This document shows, piece by piece, positions 44,822 to 54,225 of a DNA stretch of 64,000 bases. The translations under genes and the position numbers were made by a program. The notes beneath the pieces were generated by a model. It made no database searches and had not been told where the DNA came from. It saw only the letters and a list, made by a program, of their open reading frames with translations. The stretch comes from Lysinibacillus fusiformis (GTDB taxonomy: Bacteria; Bacillota; Bacilli; Bacillales_A; Planococcaceae), in assembly GCF_016925635.1 (NCBI RefSeq), contig NZ_CP070490.1, positions 4,780,001 to 4,844,000 on the forward strand. Direction: 5' to 3'. Within the stretch, counting starts at the first letter, position 1; each line of letters opens with the position of its first letter.

Positions 44822-46034
44822 GATTTTCTTCCTTTCGATAAGCCGAAATAATGTATATTGGATTTAATGGTACAAAGCGTGTCATATCTAAAATAGGTTT
44901 ACTGCGCGCAAGCTGTGCCTGCAAAATATCAACCGCAAAACCACAAGCCTTAAACGCCTCGACGGCTTTATATAAATTCTCAATTGTCGCTGCATTTAAG
45001 ACAATGCGACCTTTAGACTTCAAACGTTGACAGCATAATTGCAGCAACTCGACCATTTCGCCCCCTGTACCACCGATGAAAATAGCATCAGGATCTGGGA
45101 AACTGTCTAATCCTGCTGGTGCTTTGCTATGAATTGCAGTCATATCAACACGGAATTTTTGCTGATTTTGGAGACAATTTTCTAAATCAGGGGCATTTTT
45201 CTCAACAGCAAATACTTGTCCTTCTGGCGCAAGCTTACCTGCCTCAATCGCCATAGATCCCGTACATGTGCCAATATCCCAAATAATGCTATCCTGTTGA
45301 AGCTGCATGGCTTGCAAACTTAAAACTCGAATTTCTTTCTTTGTAATAAGTCCTTTATCTGGCTTGCGTTGTGAAAATTCTTCATCATCAATCCCAAGTG
45401 TGTAGCGTTTCGGTGCTATTGTTTGTTTTAAAATCACGACATTTAAAGGCGAAAAATGAGTACTTTCCATTTCATCAAGCGAGTACCAGCCACTTTTTTC
45501 GTTTTCACCCTGTAAATTTTCTGCTACAAACGCACGGTATTCTGTCATACCAAAATGCTTTAAATATCGAGCGAGAGCATTCGGACTATTCTCAGCATCT
45601 GTTAAAAGTGCTACTTTCTTTTTGCCATCGATTCGCTGTGCCAAGCCCTTCATTGGGCGTCCATGTATGCTCGTTACATAAGCGTCCTGCCAGCTTTCTC
45701 CCATTTTCGCAAAGGCAAGCTGGACAGAGCTCATATAGGGATAAACCTCTATTTGTAGCTTTTTAGCTAGATAGCCTCCGATGCCATAAAATAATGGATC
45801 TCCAGATGCAAGGATCACCGTATTTTTTGTTTCTTCAGACAATCTTTCAACAAGTGCTGAAAGACCTCCTTTAATAAGGATTTTTTCACCCATAAAGTTT
45901 GGGAAGAAATCCAGTACGCGCTCACCACCAACAAGTACCTCACAGTCTTCAATCCACTGAAGGTATTGTGGTAATAAGCTTGCTAATCCGTTATCCCCGA
46001 TCCCAATCAATTTCATCGATCGATGCAATGTCAT
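44814..46034 (-). CDS. cbiET: Fused CbiE-CbiT: cobalt-precorrin-7 methyltransferase/decarboxylase
   Basis: A 406-aa fusion. The N-terminal 200 or so residues are a CbiE tetrapyrrole methylase ([37 protein letters not shown]) for C5 methylation. The C-terminal half is CbiT, a Rossmann methyltransferase ([28 protein letters not shown]) for C15 methylation and C12 decarboxylation. The fusion is common, as in CobL. The start at 46034 overlaps cbiD by 44 bases; an ATG at 46016 is the alternative. Confidence 0.93.
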   Translation of the reverse strand: MTLHRSMKLIGIGDNGLASLLPQYLQWIEDCEVLVGGERVLDFFPNFMGEKILIKGGLSALVERLSEETKNTVILASGDPLFYGIGGYLAKKLQIEVYPYMSSVQLAFAKMGESWQDAYVTSIHGRPMKGLAQRIDGKKKVALLTDAENSPNALARYLKHFGMTEYRAFVAENLQGENEKSGWYSLDEMESTHFSPLNVVILKQTIAPKRYTLGIDDEEFSQRKPDKGLITKKEIRVLSLQAMQLQQDSIIWDIGTCTGSMAIEAGKLAPEGQVFAVEKNAPDLENCLQNQQKFRVDMTAIHSKAPAGLDSFPDPDAIFIGGTGGEMVELLQLCCQRLKSKGRIVLNAATIENLYKAVEAFKACGFAVDILQAQLARSKPILDMTRFVPLNPIYIISAYRKEENHE

Positions 46035-47124
46035 CAGCCCTTCCTAATAATTGTCCCTGCATCGAATAGATCGATGTGGAAAGCGTTAAACCGCCCCTAA
46101 TATGACGGATGGAGGAATAGCAGCAGGCCTCACATAAATGATGGAAGAACGCGTCATAGCCCTTCTCCATCATAATTTCACCTACTTGTGACGCTGTATT
46201 TGCCTCCAGAACTTGTGCTATGGTTTCTCCATCGGCTCCTATATCCTCTGCCAGTTGTGCTAAAAAATTAAAGTCGATTGGCGCACTTTTGGAATGCACC
46301 ATCATGACACCTTGCGCCACTTTTGAAAATTTCCCCATCATACCAACAAGTGATACTTGTTTGATGCCGAGGCGCTTACAATGTTTTAATGTAAAACCAA
46401 CAAAGTCACCCATTTCAATAAACGCTTCTTCTGCTAGATGTGGGTATTGTTTCATCGCAAATTTTTCACTACGACCACCTGTTGTCACCACTAAGTGCTC
46501 ACAGCCAGCCTCTTTCGCTACACTAATGGCTTGGACAATACTGGCCATATACGCAGAACTCGAAAAAGGCACGACGGTTCCCCTTGTGCCTAAGATTGAG
46601 ATGCCTCCAAGTATACCGAGTCGCCCATTTAACGTTTTTTTAGCAATCTCCTCTCCTTTCGGTACGGAAATTACCACGTTCACGCCTCGTGTAATGTGAA
46701 ATTCGTCCAATACACCTTGGACCGTGCTATAAATCATTTTACGTGGTACAGGATTAATGGCCGCCTCTCCGACAGGCACTGGCAAGCCAGGCTTTGTGAC
46801 ACGCCCGACGCCAATTCCTCCATCTAAATGAATACCAGGTGTATCTGCCCAACTCACTGTGCCAACGATGAGTGCCTGATGGGTCGCATCAGGATCATCA
46901 CCAGCATCTTTAATCGTTTCACAGCTGACAGCATTTTCTTCAAATATGCATTTTTCAATTGTAAAGGTTGCATCTCGACCAATAGGTAAATGAATCGTGC
47001 TTGTTTCTTGCTCCTCCTTGGTAATAAGGGCAAGCAATGCAGCCTTTGATACCGCAGTTGCACAGGCTCCCGTCGTATAACCGTGACGCATGTCTTTGGG
47101 ATCCTTTTTTGGCTTCCGCTCCAT
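45991..47124 (-). CDS. cbiD: Cobalt-precorrin-5B C1-methyltransferase
   Basis: A 377-aa CbiD, a hallmark of the anaerobic route. [21 protein letters not shown] at the N-terminus and [19 protein letters not shown] are diagnostic. It overlaps cbiC by one base. Confidence 0.94.
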   Translation of the reverse strand: MERKPKKDPKDMRHGYTTGACATAVSKAALLALITKEEQETSTIHLPIGRDATFTIEKCIFEENAVSCETIKDAGDDPDATHQALIVGTVSWADTPGIHLDGGIGVGRVTKPGLPVPVGEAAINPVPRKMIYSTVQGVLDEFHITRGVNVVISVPKGEEIAKKTLNGRLGILGGISILGTRGTVVPFSSSAYMASIVQAISVAKEAGCEHLVVTTGGRSEKFAMKQYPHLAEEAFIEMGDFVGFTLKHCKRLGIKQVSLVGMMGKFSKVAQGVMMVHSKSAPIDFNFLAQLAEDIGADGETIAQVLEANTASQVGEIMMEKGYDAFFHHLCEACCYSSIRHIRGGLTLSTSIYSMQGQLLGRADDIASIDEIDWDRG

Positions 47125-47783
47125 TATTTTTTCGCCTGTTCGTCCGCTAAAAGTGAGATGGCATTTAATGCGGCAACCGTCACTGTACTACCGCCTTTAC
47201 GACCAACATTGGTAATGTACGGAATCCCTTCTAGTTTAAGCAGCTCTTCTTTTGACTCGGCTGCTGACACGAAACCAACAGGCATACCGATAATTAAATC
47301 TGGTTTTGCTAGTCCTTCTTTAATTAAACGAATCAATTCCAGCAATGCGGTTGGTGCATTACCAATGGCATAAATACCACCTTCATGTAATGTTGAAGCC
47401 TTTTGCATCGAAATGATGGCACGAGTTGTATTTTGTTTTTTCGCTTCGATTGATACATCTTCATCCGCAATATAGCAATGCAAATCGCCACCATGTTTTT
47501 GGAAACGCTTTTTACCAGAGCCACTTTCAATCATTTGCACATCTGCAATCACATGACGTCCTGCAAGAATAGACTTGATACCCGCTTCAATCGCCCCTGG
47601 TGTAATGATGACACTACGTCCTAGCTCGAAATCAGCCGATGCATGGATAATACGACGTACAACTTTCCATTCATCTTCTGAGAAGTCATGCTCGCCCATT
47701 TCCTCTGCAATAATGGCGAAACTGTAATCGTAAATTTTATCTGGGTCTACCGTTAATGGTTTGAAATCTGTTTTAAAATCCAT
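47124..47783 (-). CDS. cbiC: Cobalt-precorrin-8 methylmutase
   Basis: A 219-aa enzyme that moves the methyl group from C11 to C12 to give cobyrinic acid. IIHASADFELGRSVIITPG carries the catalytic His; VGRKGGSTVTVAALNAI is a C-terminal family motif. Gap of 12 bases after cbiJ. Confidence 0.94.
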   Translation of the reverse strand: MDFKTDFKPLTVDPDKIYDYSFAIIAEEMGEHDFSEDEWKVVRRIIHASADFELGRSVIITPGAIEAGIKSILAGRHVIADVQMIESGSGKKRFQKHGGDLHCYIADEDVSIEAKKQNTTRAIISMQKASTLHEGGIYAIGNAPTALLELIRLIKEGLAKPDLIIGMPVGFVSAAESKEELLKLEGIPYITNVGRKGGSTVTVAALNAISLLADEQAKK

Positions 47784-47795
47784 GGAAAATGCCTC

Positions 47796-48557
47796 CTAAA
47801 TTGTCTGTTCAACAGCCTTTAATACTTCTTCAAATGTTGAATATTGTTGGCCGTATTGAATATTTGGTCTAGCAATAAGAATTGTTTCAATCTGACATGC
47901 AAGAGCTGCCTCTAGCTTCTCATCCACTGAGCCAACTTTACCGCTTTCTTTGGTGATCATCAGCGTCACTCCGTATTGACGAAAGAGAGCTTCATTTAAT
48001 TCCTTTGAAAACGGACCTTGAATCGCCACAATATCTCGCTGTGCCACTCCTAGCGCCTCACATTTTTCCATATTGTCCAGTCGTGGAAGCATACGAGCGA
48101 TTACTCTTGTGTTTTCTAAGCCCTGTAACACCTTTGTAAATGTAGCGAGTGTTTTACTTCCCGTCGTTAGCATAATGACACCGCGTTTTTCTGCAGCTAA
48201 CTGAGCTGCCTCCTCATAATCCTTTACAACAGTAATTAAAGGATGGGCATAATGTTCATGAGCTCGCTCATAGCGAATATAAGGAATTTGTGCCTGTTTC
48301 GCCGCTGCCATCGCATTTTTAGATGCCTCCTCCGCAAATGGGTGAGAGGCATCTACCACCAATTGATAGCCTTGCTCTGTCATAATGGTCGCCATTTCCT
48401 CAGCCGTCAGTCGACCAACTAAATGTGGCAGGCCAACGTCAGCAAGACTTGAGGCTGCCGATTCGGTGACGACCGTAGCTGTCACCGCATGACCTGCGCT
48501 TTGTAATGCAAGGGCTAAATCCCTTGCATCACTCGTCCCCGCTAACATGAAAATCAT
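47796..48557 (-). CDS. cbiJ: Cobalt-precorrin-6A reductase
   Basis: A 253-aa NADH-dependent reductase. IFMLAGTSDARDLALALQ at the N-terminus, VVDASHPFAEEASKNAMAA, and a C-terminal ITKESGKVGSVDEKLEAA fit CbiJ/CobK. Overlaps cbiX by 4 bases. Confidence 0.93.
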   Translation of the reverse strand: MIFMLAGTSDARDLALALQSAGHAVTATVVTESAASSLADVGLPHLVGRLTAEEMATIMTEQGYQLVVDASHPFAEEASKNAMAAAKQAQIPYIRYERAHEHYAHPLITVVKDYEEAAQLAAEKRGVIMLTTGSKTLATFTKVLQGLENTRVIARMLPRLDNMEKCEALGVAQRDIVAIQGPFSKELNEALFRQYGVTLMITKESGKVGSVDEKLEAALACQIETILIARPNIQYGQQYSTFEEVLKAVEQTI

Positions 48558-49453
48558 TTTACCGGCTCCTCTTCATGATGATGGTCGTGGTCGTGGTCGT
48601 GCTCATGATGGTGGTCATGATCATGATGGTGATGATGATGTGCATGTCCATGTACTGCCGCATAGGCACGATAGTCTTCTAGATCTTGCATACCTGTTGA
48701 TGTACCATTGACCGCCTGTTCAATACGCTCTAATAGAACATTTTGTAAACGTTCATGGTAGCCAAAATAGTTAGCAATTTGAATATCACACTCTGGATAA
48801 AGTTCATTAAACTTCTCACACATGCCATTCATACGTTCCATCAAAATGCCTGTGAATAAAAAGTAAGGTAACATGATGATTTTTTTTGCACCTAGTTTGA
48901 CACAACGTTCAATTCCTTCTTCAACTCGTGGATCTGTGACACCCATAAAAGCACTTTCCACGTATTTAACAGGTAGTTTTTCCCATAAAAGTCGTGTAAT
49001 TTTATAAAAATCGCCATTAGCAGATGGATCACTGCCTCCTCGTGCAATCAATAAAATAGCCGTGTCTTGCTGCTCTTGTTCTGAATTAAAGCCAATTTCA
49101 GCTAAGCGATCTTGTAAAATGGCAAAGATTTCATCATGGATGCCAATTGTTTGACCATATGTGAATGTAATCGTTGGATAATGCTCACGCGCATGCTCGA
49201 TTTCTGCTGGAATATGCAGTTTTGAATGGCCTGCATGAAGTAAAATGATTGGAATCACATGAACCTCTGTAGCTCCCTTTTTCACACAGTTTGTAATACC
49301 TTCTTCGATGTTAGGTGAAGCAAATTCAAGGAAACAAGTTTCCACTAAAAATTGTTCGTCAATACGCGGTGTCATTTGTTCGATAAATGTACGAACCTCA
49401 TCATTTCCTGCTGCTAAACGGCTCCCATGGCCGACAAATAAAATAGCTTTCAT
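48554..49453 (-). CDS. cbiX: Sirohydrochlorin cobaltochelatase with His-rich tail
   Basis: A 299-aa two-domain chelatase that inserts cobalt into sirohydrochlorin. The first domain starts AILFVGHGSRLAAGNDEVR with the catalytic His; the second has LLIARGGSDPSANGDF. The C-terminal 35 residues are almost all His, Asp and Glu, a metal-storage or delivery tail also known from B. megaterium CbiX. The ATG at 49453 has a good ribosome site. Confidence 0.94.
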   Translation of the reverse strand: MKAILFVGHGSRLAAGNDEVRTFIEQMTPRIDEQFLVETCFLEFASPNIEEGITNCVKKGATEVHVIPIILLHAGHSKLHIPAEIEHAREHYPTITFTYGQTIGIHDEIFAILQDRLAEIGFNSEQEQQDTAILLIARGGSDPSANGDFYKITRLLWEKLPVKYVESAFMGVTDPRVEEGIERCVKLGAKKIIMLPYFLFTGILMERMNGMCEKFNELYPECDIQIANYFGYHERLQNVLLERIEQAVNGTSTGMQDLEDYRAYAAVHGHAHHHHHHDHDHHHEHDHDHDHHHEEEPVK

Positions 49454-49467
49454 CTCTTTACCCCTTA

Positions 49468-51135
49468 CTAGTCGCCGCACGGAGCTGGCTCTACTTTTAT
49501 TTTGGAAGACATATCTTGATACGTAAAATGCAGTATCTTTTTCACACGTTTAAAATATTTAAACAAGCGTTCATTTGGATGAGCATTTGCTTGGTATTCT
49601 TCAATAATATCTGTAATGAGTGGAATCAGCTGATCAGGCTCCAACCCTTCTACAACAGGCTGTGCTGCGTGAGCCGTACGACCAACTGGCTTCGCTCCAA
49701 TAAAGACATCAAATTTACTTTTACGGTAGACGATGCCAATATCATCAAATACAGCTCGATAACAGGCCATACCACAGCCATTAAAGCCAATATTTAATGT
49801 TTTCGGTAAAGACATGCCACCAAGTTTTTCTTGTATTTCTTCGGCGTATGGTATCGAATCAGCCTTTTCACCATAGCAAAAATCACAAGCTTTTAGAGAT
49901 AGCACATCACCAATCGGTGCTAATAAAAAGCCTACTTCCTGCAATTTCTCTGTGATCTGTTCAGGGGCAGTCGTTGGTATTTTCAAATGGATTTGATGAT
50001 CTGGTGTATATTCCATCGTCCCCTCTTCCCCAACGACCTCTGCTAACGTCAGCATTTGCTGAGGAGTAAAAAACTTATTGGCCACACCTGGGCTCACTGC
50101 TAATTCAAAAATAGATTCTATTTTTTGCTGTACAAGCTTCGGTGTTACGTTGACTGCGTTTGTCCCTTTCACCATTGCGAGTGCCGCTGTAGCCATTTCA
50201 AGTGCTGTTTTTTTCGGCTTTGGCGTAGCGGCTATACTGGGTTTATTAAAACGCCCTGCATTAGGATCAGCTGTAAAGTCATTTCTTGCTGTTCCTGTCT
50301 CTTGATTCATTGCCCAAGGTTCATTTTCTTCACGCAAACGTTGATGTGGACGTAATGGTTGTTTTTCTTCCCCAAGGGTATATTTACGTTGGTAACCGCG
50401 TGGCGTAATCATCTTATTGTCATAGAAAAATGTTGATGAATTCCCGATAATGACAGTTGTCAGCATACCAATATCATGTTCTAGCATTTCTGCTAGCGTT
50501 GTCATGGTCACTTCTTGACGTTCTCGATACGCACTTTTCACAAGCCCTACTGGTGTGTCTGGCGAACGATATTCTAAGAGAATTCGCTGAGCTTCGACAA
50601 TTTGTCTTGTACGGCGACCACTTTTAGGATTGTATAATGCGATGACAAAATCTGCCATCGCAGCTGCCTCGACACGCTTTGCAATCAAATTCCAAGGTGT
50701 TAGATGGTCACTTAAACTGATTGTACAAGCATCATGCATAATGGGTGCACCAAGTATGCTCGCACATGAATTAATCGCAGAAATACCAGGAACAATTTCT
50801 ACTTCAATTCCTGTTGCTTCTGTCCAGCCTAGCTCGATTAACACCTCATACACTAATCCCGCCATGCCATAAACGCCTGCATCACCACTCGAAATCACCG
50901 AGACAATGCTCCCTGCCTCTGCTTGGCGAACGGCTTCCTGCGCACGGGACACCTCTTCTGTCATGCCTGTGCTAACAATCGATTTCGCACTAACTAAATC
51001 TTGAATCAGCTCTACATAGGTTTTGTAGCCTATAATCATATCACTTTGTTGTAAAGCTTCTACTGCACGTGTCGTAATATGCTTAAAATCTCCAGGTCCA
51101 AAGCCTACTACGAAAATTTTTCCTTTTTGCGCCAT
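49468..51135 (-). CDS. cbiH: Fused cobalt-factor III C17-methyltransferase and Fe-S protein (CbiH60 type)
   Basis: A 555-aa fusion. The N-terminal 250 residues are CbiH/CobJ methylase (FVVGFGPGDFKHITTRAVEAL; VISSGDAGVYGMAGLVYEV), which methylates C17 and contracts the ring. A linker of about 60 residues leads to a nitrite/sulfite reductase-like domain with four cysteines C417, C420, C454 and C458 that can bind a 4Fe-4S cluster. The arrangement matches CbiH60 of B. megaterium. Second gene of the operon, 4 bases after cbiW. Confidence 0.93.
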   Translation of the reverse strand: MAQKGKIFVVGFGPGDFKHITTRAVEALQQSDMIIGYKTYVELIQDLVSAKSIVSTGMTEEVSRAQEAVRQAEAGSIVSVISSGDAGVYGMAGLVYEVLIELGWTEATGIEVEIVPGISAINSCASILGAPIMHDACTISLSDHLTPWNLIAKRVEAAAMADFVIALYNPKSGRRTRQIVEAQRILLEYRSPDTPVGLVKSAYRERQEVTMTTLAEMLEHDIGMLTTVIIGNSSTFFYDNKMITPRGYQRKYTLGEEKQPLRPHQRLREENEPWAMNQETGTARNDFTADPNAGRFNKPSIAATPKPKKTALEMATAALAMVKGTNAVNVTPKLVQQKIESIFELAVSPGVANKFFTPQQMLTLAEVVGEEGTMEYTPDHQIHLKIPTTAPEQITEKLQEVGFLLAPIGDVLSLKACDFCYGEKADSIPYAEEIQEKLGGMSLPKTLNIGFNGCGMACYRAVFDDIGIVYRKSKFDVFIGAKPVGRTAHAAQPVVEGLEPDQLIPLITDIIEEYQANAHPNERLFKYFKRVKKILHFTYQDMSSKIKVEPAPCGD

Positions 51136-51139
51136 GTTG

Positions 51140-51511
51140 TTACCCCTCTTTCACCTTTTCGATCCCTTTAATGGCTGTTGTTTGAGCAGTACGCTGTAAT
51201 GTACCTTCACGAAGTGTAAAGACATGTTCGTTGTATAAGGATTCATGATGTAAATCTTGTACTAGTGTCCTAGCATGCTCTGTTGATGGCACACGATACC
51301 AATTCCCTTGAGGGTAGGCGATTACCACACAGGCATCCTTGCATCGTCCATTACAGCGCGTTCTTGTCGTATGTATTTCTTGATCGAGTGCTTGTCGCTG
51401 TATTTCATCTCGAATGGCTAAGGTAATTTCCTCACCATCCTTATTCATGCAACTACTGCCATTGCAAATAAAGAGATGTGTTTTCATCCCCTCTAAATTC
51501 CATGTTGTCAT
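51140..51511 (-). CDS. cbiW: Thioredoxin-like 2Fe-2S ferredoxin (CbiW-like)
   Basis: A 123-aa ferredoxin. Cysteines C16, C21, C53 and C57 (plus C61), in CNGSSC and CNGRCKDAC, form the C-x4-C...C-x3-C pattern of thioredoxin-like 2Fe-2S ferredoxins. First gene after the B12 riboswitch, as in the B. megaterium cob operon, where the equivalent is cbiW. A role as electron donor to a cobalamin enzyme such as CbiH60 is inferred. GGGGAG ribosome site 7 bases before ATG. Confidence 0.88.
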   Translation of the reverse strand: MTTWNLEGMKTHLFICNGSSCMNKDGEEITLAIRDEIQRQALDQEIHTTRTRCNGRCKDACVVIAYPQGNWYRVPSTEHARTLVQDLHHESLYNEHVFTLREGTLQRTAQTTAIKGIEKVKEG

Positions 51512-51547
51512 CTTCTGTCTCCCCTCATTTGCTTTCTGGAAAAAGAA

Positions 51548-51581
51548 AAACCTTTACTCTAAACGAAGAGTAAAGGTTTTG
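51548..51581 (-). terminator. Intrinsic terminator of the leftward B12 leader
   Basis: A 13-bp stem AAAACCTTTACTC / GAGTAAAGGTTTT with T-rich run on the minus strand, between the aptamer and cbiW; the regulated stop of the riboswitch. Confidence 0.85.
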
Positions 51582-51664
51582 TAGAAGCCAAATAAAAACG
51601 AATAGCATGAAATAAAGGTACTCGCTTCCGCTTCAACTTCTCCCTCCGAAAAGTTTGCATGCAC

Positions 51665-51828
51665 AATCAAATAAGCAGGTTTCCTGACTTAAGCTTCATT
51701 TTACAGTCGCACCTTCCCAAGCTTGCACCAGTGGCTTTGCGATTTCATCAGCTATTACAGTAGCGGGGGCTGTATTGGATTTTCACCAATTTCCCTATTA
51801 TCTCGAGCTATTCGAGCACTTATTGACG
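51665..51828 (-). promoter_or_regulatory. Cobalamin riboswitch for the leftward cob operon
   Basis: The minus strand carries the conserved B12 aptamer pieces: GGTGAAAATCC, CCGCTACTGTAATAGCTGATG, and the B12-box-like AAGTCAGGAAACCTGC (51674-51690 region). The downstream terminator at 51548-51581 gives transcriptional control: high adenosylcobalamin should stop synthesis of the whole operon. Confidence 0.92.
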
Positions 51829-51874
51829 TTTTATATGAAATTTTTATTAGTATTTTAAATAGAAAACTGTCTTA

Positions 51875-51902
51875 ATCATATCTTATTATTTTAAAATTTC
51901 AA
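51875..51902 (-). promoter_or_regulatory. Promoter of the leftward cob operon
   Basis: Minus-strand TTGAAA (51897-51902), 16-base spacer, TATGAT (51875-51880), about 45 bases before the aptamer. Confidence 0.65.
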
Positions 51903-52011
51903 TATTTCTTTAAAAATTTATGACAAATTTATCAATTTTGAAGTGAACTGGGGTATAAAATTTATACAATATCCATCATTAGCACAATGAATATTATCAG
52001 AATATTCGCTG

Positions 52012-52040
52012 TTGACCTTTAATTAAAAAAATTTTATAAA
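52012..52040 (+). promoter_or_regulatory. Promoter of cbiMNQO
   Basis: TTGACC (52012-52017), 17 bases, TATAAA (52035-52040), reading into the rightward B12 riboswitch. Confidence 0.75.
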
Positions 52041-52104
52041 AAGGTATAGCATATTTATGGAAAATCATGTTACACTTTGTCGTGAAATCTCACAATTGAA
52101 TGTT

Positions 52105-52300
52105 TTTCGGTGTAAAATGCTTGGCATTTTGCTTAAAAGGGAAGCCGGTTTGAGTCCGGCGCGGTCCCGCCACTGTAATAGGGAGCTTTATAGAATATGT
52201 CACTGTCCAACGGATGGGAAGACCTATAAAGTATTGAACTAGAGCCAGGAGACCTGCCGAAAAATAGGTGATCGTTTCAGCCTACGAGGATAGGTGTGCG
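52105..52300 (+). promoter_or_regulatory. Cobalamin riboswitch for cbiMNQO
   Basis: A textbook B12 aptamer: AAAAGGGAAGCCGGTTTGAG, then GCGGTCCCGCCACTGTAA, and the B12 box GAGCCAGGAGACCTGCC (52242-52258). The intrinsic terminator follows at 52339-52370. It should shut off cobalt uptake when B12 is plentiful. Confidence 0.96.
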
Positions 52301-52338
52301 GCTTAGCAGATGAGAATGTTATTTGCTTTTTTAGCTAT

Positions 52339-52370
52339 GCACTTTTCCACCAACGGAGAAGTGCTTTTTT
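52339..52370 (+). terminator. Intrinsic terminator of the rightward B12 leader
   Basis: Stem GCACTTTTCC / GGAGAAGTGC followed by TTTTTT. Confidence 0.88.
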
Positions 52371-52423
52371 ATTTACGCACGCTACATTCTAAAAATCTAT
52401 TAATTAGTTAGGAGGAAAGCTTT

Positions 52424-53170
52424 TTGAAATTTTCATGGTGGAAACTTAGTTATTTTTTATTGGCCTTTTTAATTGTGCCAAAACGTGCCTTTGCGATGCA
52501 TATCATGGAAGGTTTTTTGCCAATCGAATGGGCGATTTTTTGGTGGGTCATCTCTATTCCTTTTATAGTTCTAGGATTGCGCTCTATTCGCAAAACAATT
52601 GATGAAAATCCTGAAACAAAGATGCTTTTAGGGCTTTCAGGAGCCTTTGCTTTTGTGCTATCTGCCTTAAAAATCCCTTCTGTTACAGGTAGCTGCTCTC
52701 ACCCAACTGGTGTTGGACTTGGGACAGTTCTCTTTGGCCCTCTAGCCATGAGTGTAATTGGAACAATCGTTTTATTATTCCAATCTTTATTATTAGCACA
52801 TGGAGGAATCACGACTTTAGGGGCGAACGCCTTTTCGATGGCTATTGTAGGTCCTTTTATTGCTTACTTTGTCTTTAAAGGAGCACAAAAAGTAGGTTTG
52901 TCATTTTCACTAGCCGTATTTTTCGCAGCTATGCTTGGTGATTTAGGTACATATGTTGTGACTTCTGTACAACTAGCACTAGCCTTCCCTTCAGAAGTTG
53001 GAGGCTTTATGGCATCCTTTACAAAGTTTGCAGGTATTTTTGCCTTAACTCAAATTCCTTTAGCGGTGAGTGAAGGGATTTTAACGGTCATTGTGATGAA
53101 TTTCTTGAAAAAATACAATATTAGCGAATTAAAAACTTTACGTGTTTTCTCAACAAAGGAGGCACATTAA
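52424..53170 (+). CDS. cbiM: Cobalt ECF transporter substrate-binding component CbiM
   Basis: A 248-aa membrane protein that binds Co2+. An N-terminal signal-like helix ending RAFA precedes MHIMEGFLP; after cleavage the Met-His N-terminus would bind the metal, as known for CbiM. About six further helices follow, with the conserved [12 protein letters not shown] loop. Starts at TTG with GGAGG 8 bases upstream. First gene of cbiMNQO under its own riboswitch. Confidence 0.94.
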   Translation: MKFSWWKLSYFLLAFLIVPKRAFAMHIMEGFLPIEWAIFWWVISIPFIVLGLRSIRKTIDENPETKMLLGLSGAFAFVLSALKIPSVTGSCSHPTGVGLGTVLFGPLAMSVIGTIVLLFQSLLLAHGGITTLGANAFSMAIVGPFIAYFVFKGAQKVGLSFSLAVFFAAMLGDLGTYVVTSVQLALAFPSEVGGFMASFTKFAGIFALTQIPLAVSEGILTVIVMNFLKKYNISELKTLRVFSTKEAH

Positions 53171-53173
53171 CAG

Positions 53174-53446
53174 ATGAAAAAAAATTTATTGCTATTAGCA
53201 ATTGTTGTGTTGTTAGCCATCATTCCATTGTTCATACAAAAAGGTGCTGAATTTGGTGGTGCTGATGGAGAGGCAGAAGCAGCCATTGGTGAAATCAATG
53301 CGGAATATGAACCATGGTTCGAAAGCCTATGGGAGCCACCAAGCGGTGAAATCGAAAGCTTATTATTCGTGCTACAGGCAGCTATTGGAGCTGGCTTTAT
53401 TGGCTACTTCATCGGCTATATGCGTGGCAAACATAAAGAAGGTTAA
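53174..53446 (+). CDS. cbiN: Cobalt transporter accessory protein CbiN
   Basis: A 90-aa membrane protein with two helices flanking an extracytoplasmic loop containing FGGADGEAEAAIGEI and YEPWFESLWEPPSGEIE, the CbiN signature. It assists CbiM in cobalt loading. Four bases after cbiM. Confidence 0.92.
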   Translation: MKKNLLLLAIVVLLAIIPLFIQKGAEFGGADGEAEAAIGEINAEYEPWFESLWEPPSGEIESLLFVLQAAIGAGFIGYFIGYMRGKHKEG

Positions 53447-53451
53447 CCATT

Positions 53452-54225
53452 ATGTTACTCATTGATAAGTATGCCTATCTTAATAAGCTAGCGTCTGTTC
53501 ATCCGCTAGAAAAAATGATATTTTCACTTGGAATACTTCTCATAACGCTCATCATGAGAGATGAACGACTTTCACTCATTACATTTTTTGTAATGAGTGC
53601 TTTTATCATTTTAGGTGCAAAAATTCCGCTTACATACTATGCCAAGTTATTATTGCTACCTGGATTTTTCTTATTCACAAGTCTCGTATCTATTTTACTT
53701 TCCATTACACCGTCAACCAATGCACTACCTGCCCATATTTGGTCTTATACATGGACGAATTGGACTGTTTTCATTGGGAACGCAAGTGTGCTATTAGCGC
53801 AGCAGCTGTTCTTTGTCGTTCTGGGCAGTATTAGTTGTTTATACTTTTTAATTCTAACCACTTCTGTACAAGGAATATGTTATGTGCTACGACAATGGCG
53901 ACTCCCCTCTTTATTGGTTGAACTCGTTGAACTAACCTATCGTTTTATTTTTATGTTTTTAGAAAGTATGCAAAATATCCATCTAGCCCAGCAAGCGCGT
54001 CTCGGCTACCATTCACCGTTGCAATGGCTACGCTCTGTCTCCATGCTCATTGTGGCATTATTTGTGGAAATGTTTCAACGTAGTCGGGAGCTCAACAATG
54101 CCATGCAATCACGTGGTGGCGAGGCCGTCTACTGGCAAGAGGTGGGCTCCTATAGCAAGAAAAATTGGCTAGGTATGGCAGCAATATTACTAGTCCTCAT
54201 CGTATATGGAGGGTATTTCACATGA
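53452..54225 (+). CDS. cbiQ: Cobalt ECF transporter transmembrane component CbiQ
   Basis: A 257-aa ECF T-component with about five helices. The coupling-helix motifs that contact the ATPase are seen as QQARLGYHSP and RSRELNNAMQSRGGEA (two Ala-Arg-Gly-like segments). Ends in a 4-base overlap with cbiO. Confidence 0.93.
   Translation: MLLIDKYAYLNKLASVHPLEKMIFSLGILLITLIMRDERLSLITFFVMSAFIILGAKIPLTYYAKLLLLPGFFLFTSLVSILLSITPSTNALPAHIWSYTWTNWTVFIGNASVLLAQQLFFVVLGSISCLYFLILTTSVQGICYVLRQWRLPSLLVELVELTYRFIFMFLESMQNIHLAQQARLGYHSPLQWLRSVSMLIVALFVEMFQRSRELNNAMQSRGGEAVYWQEVGSYSKKNWLGMAAILLVLIVYGGYFT

Noticed and set aside
52057-52242. A 61-codon frame upstream of cbiM
   Set aside because: It overlaps the conserved B12 aptamer; conservation there is explained by RNA structure.
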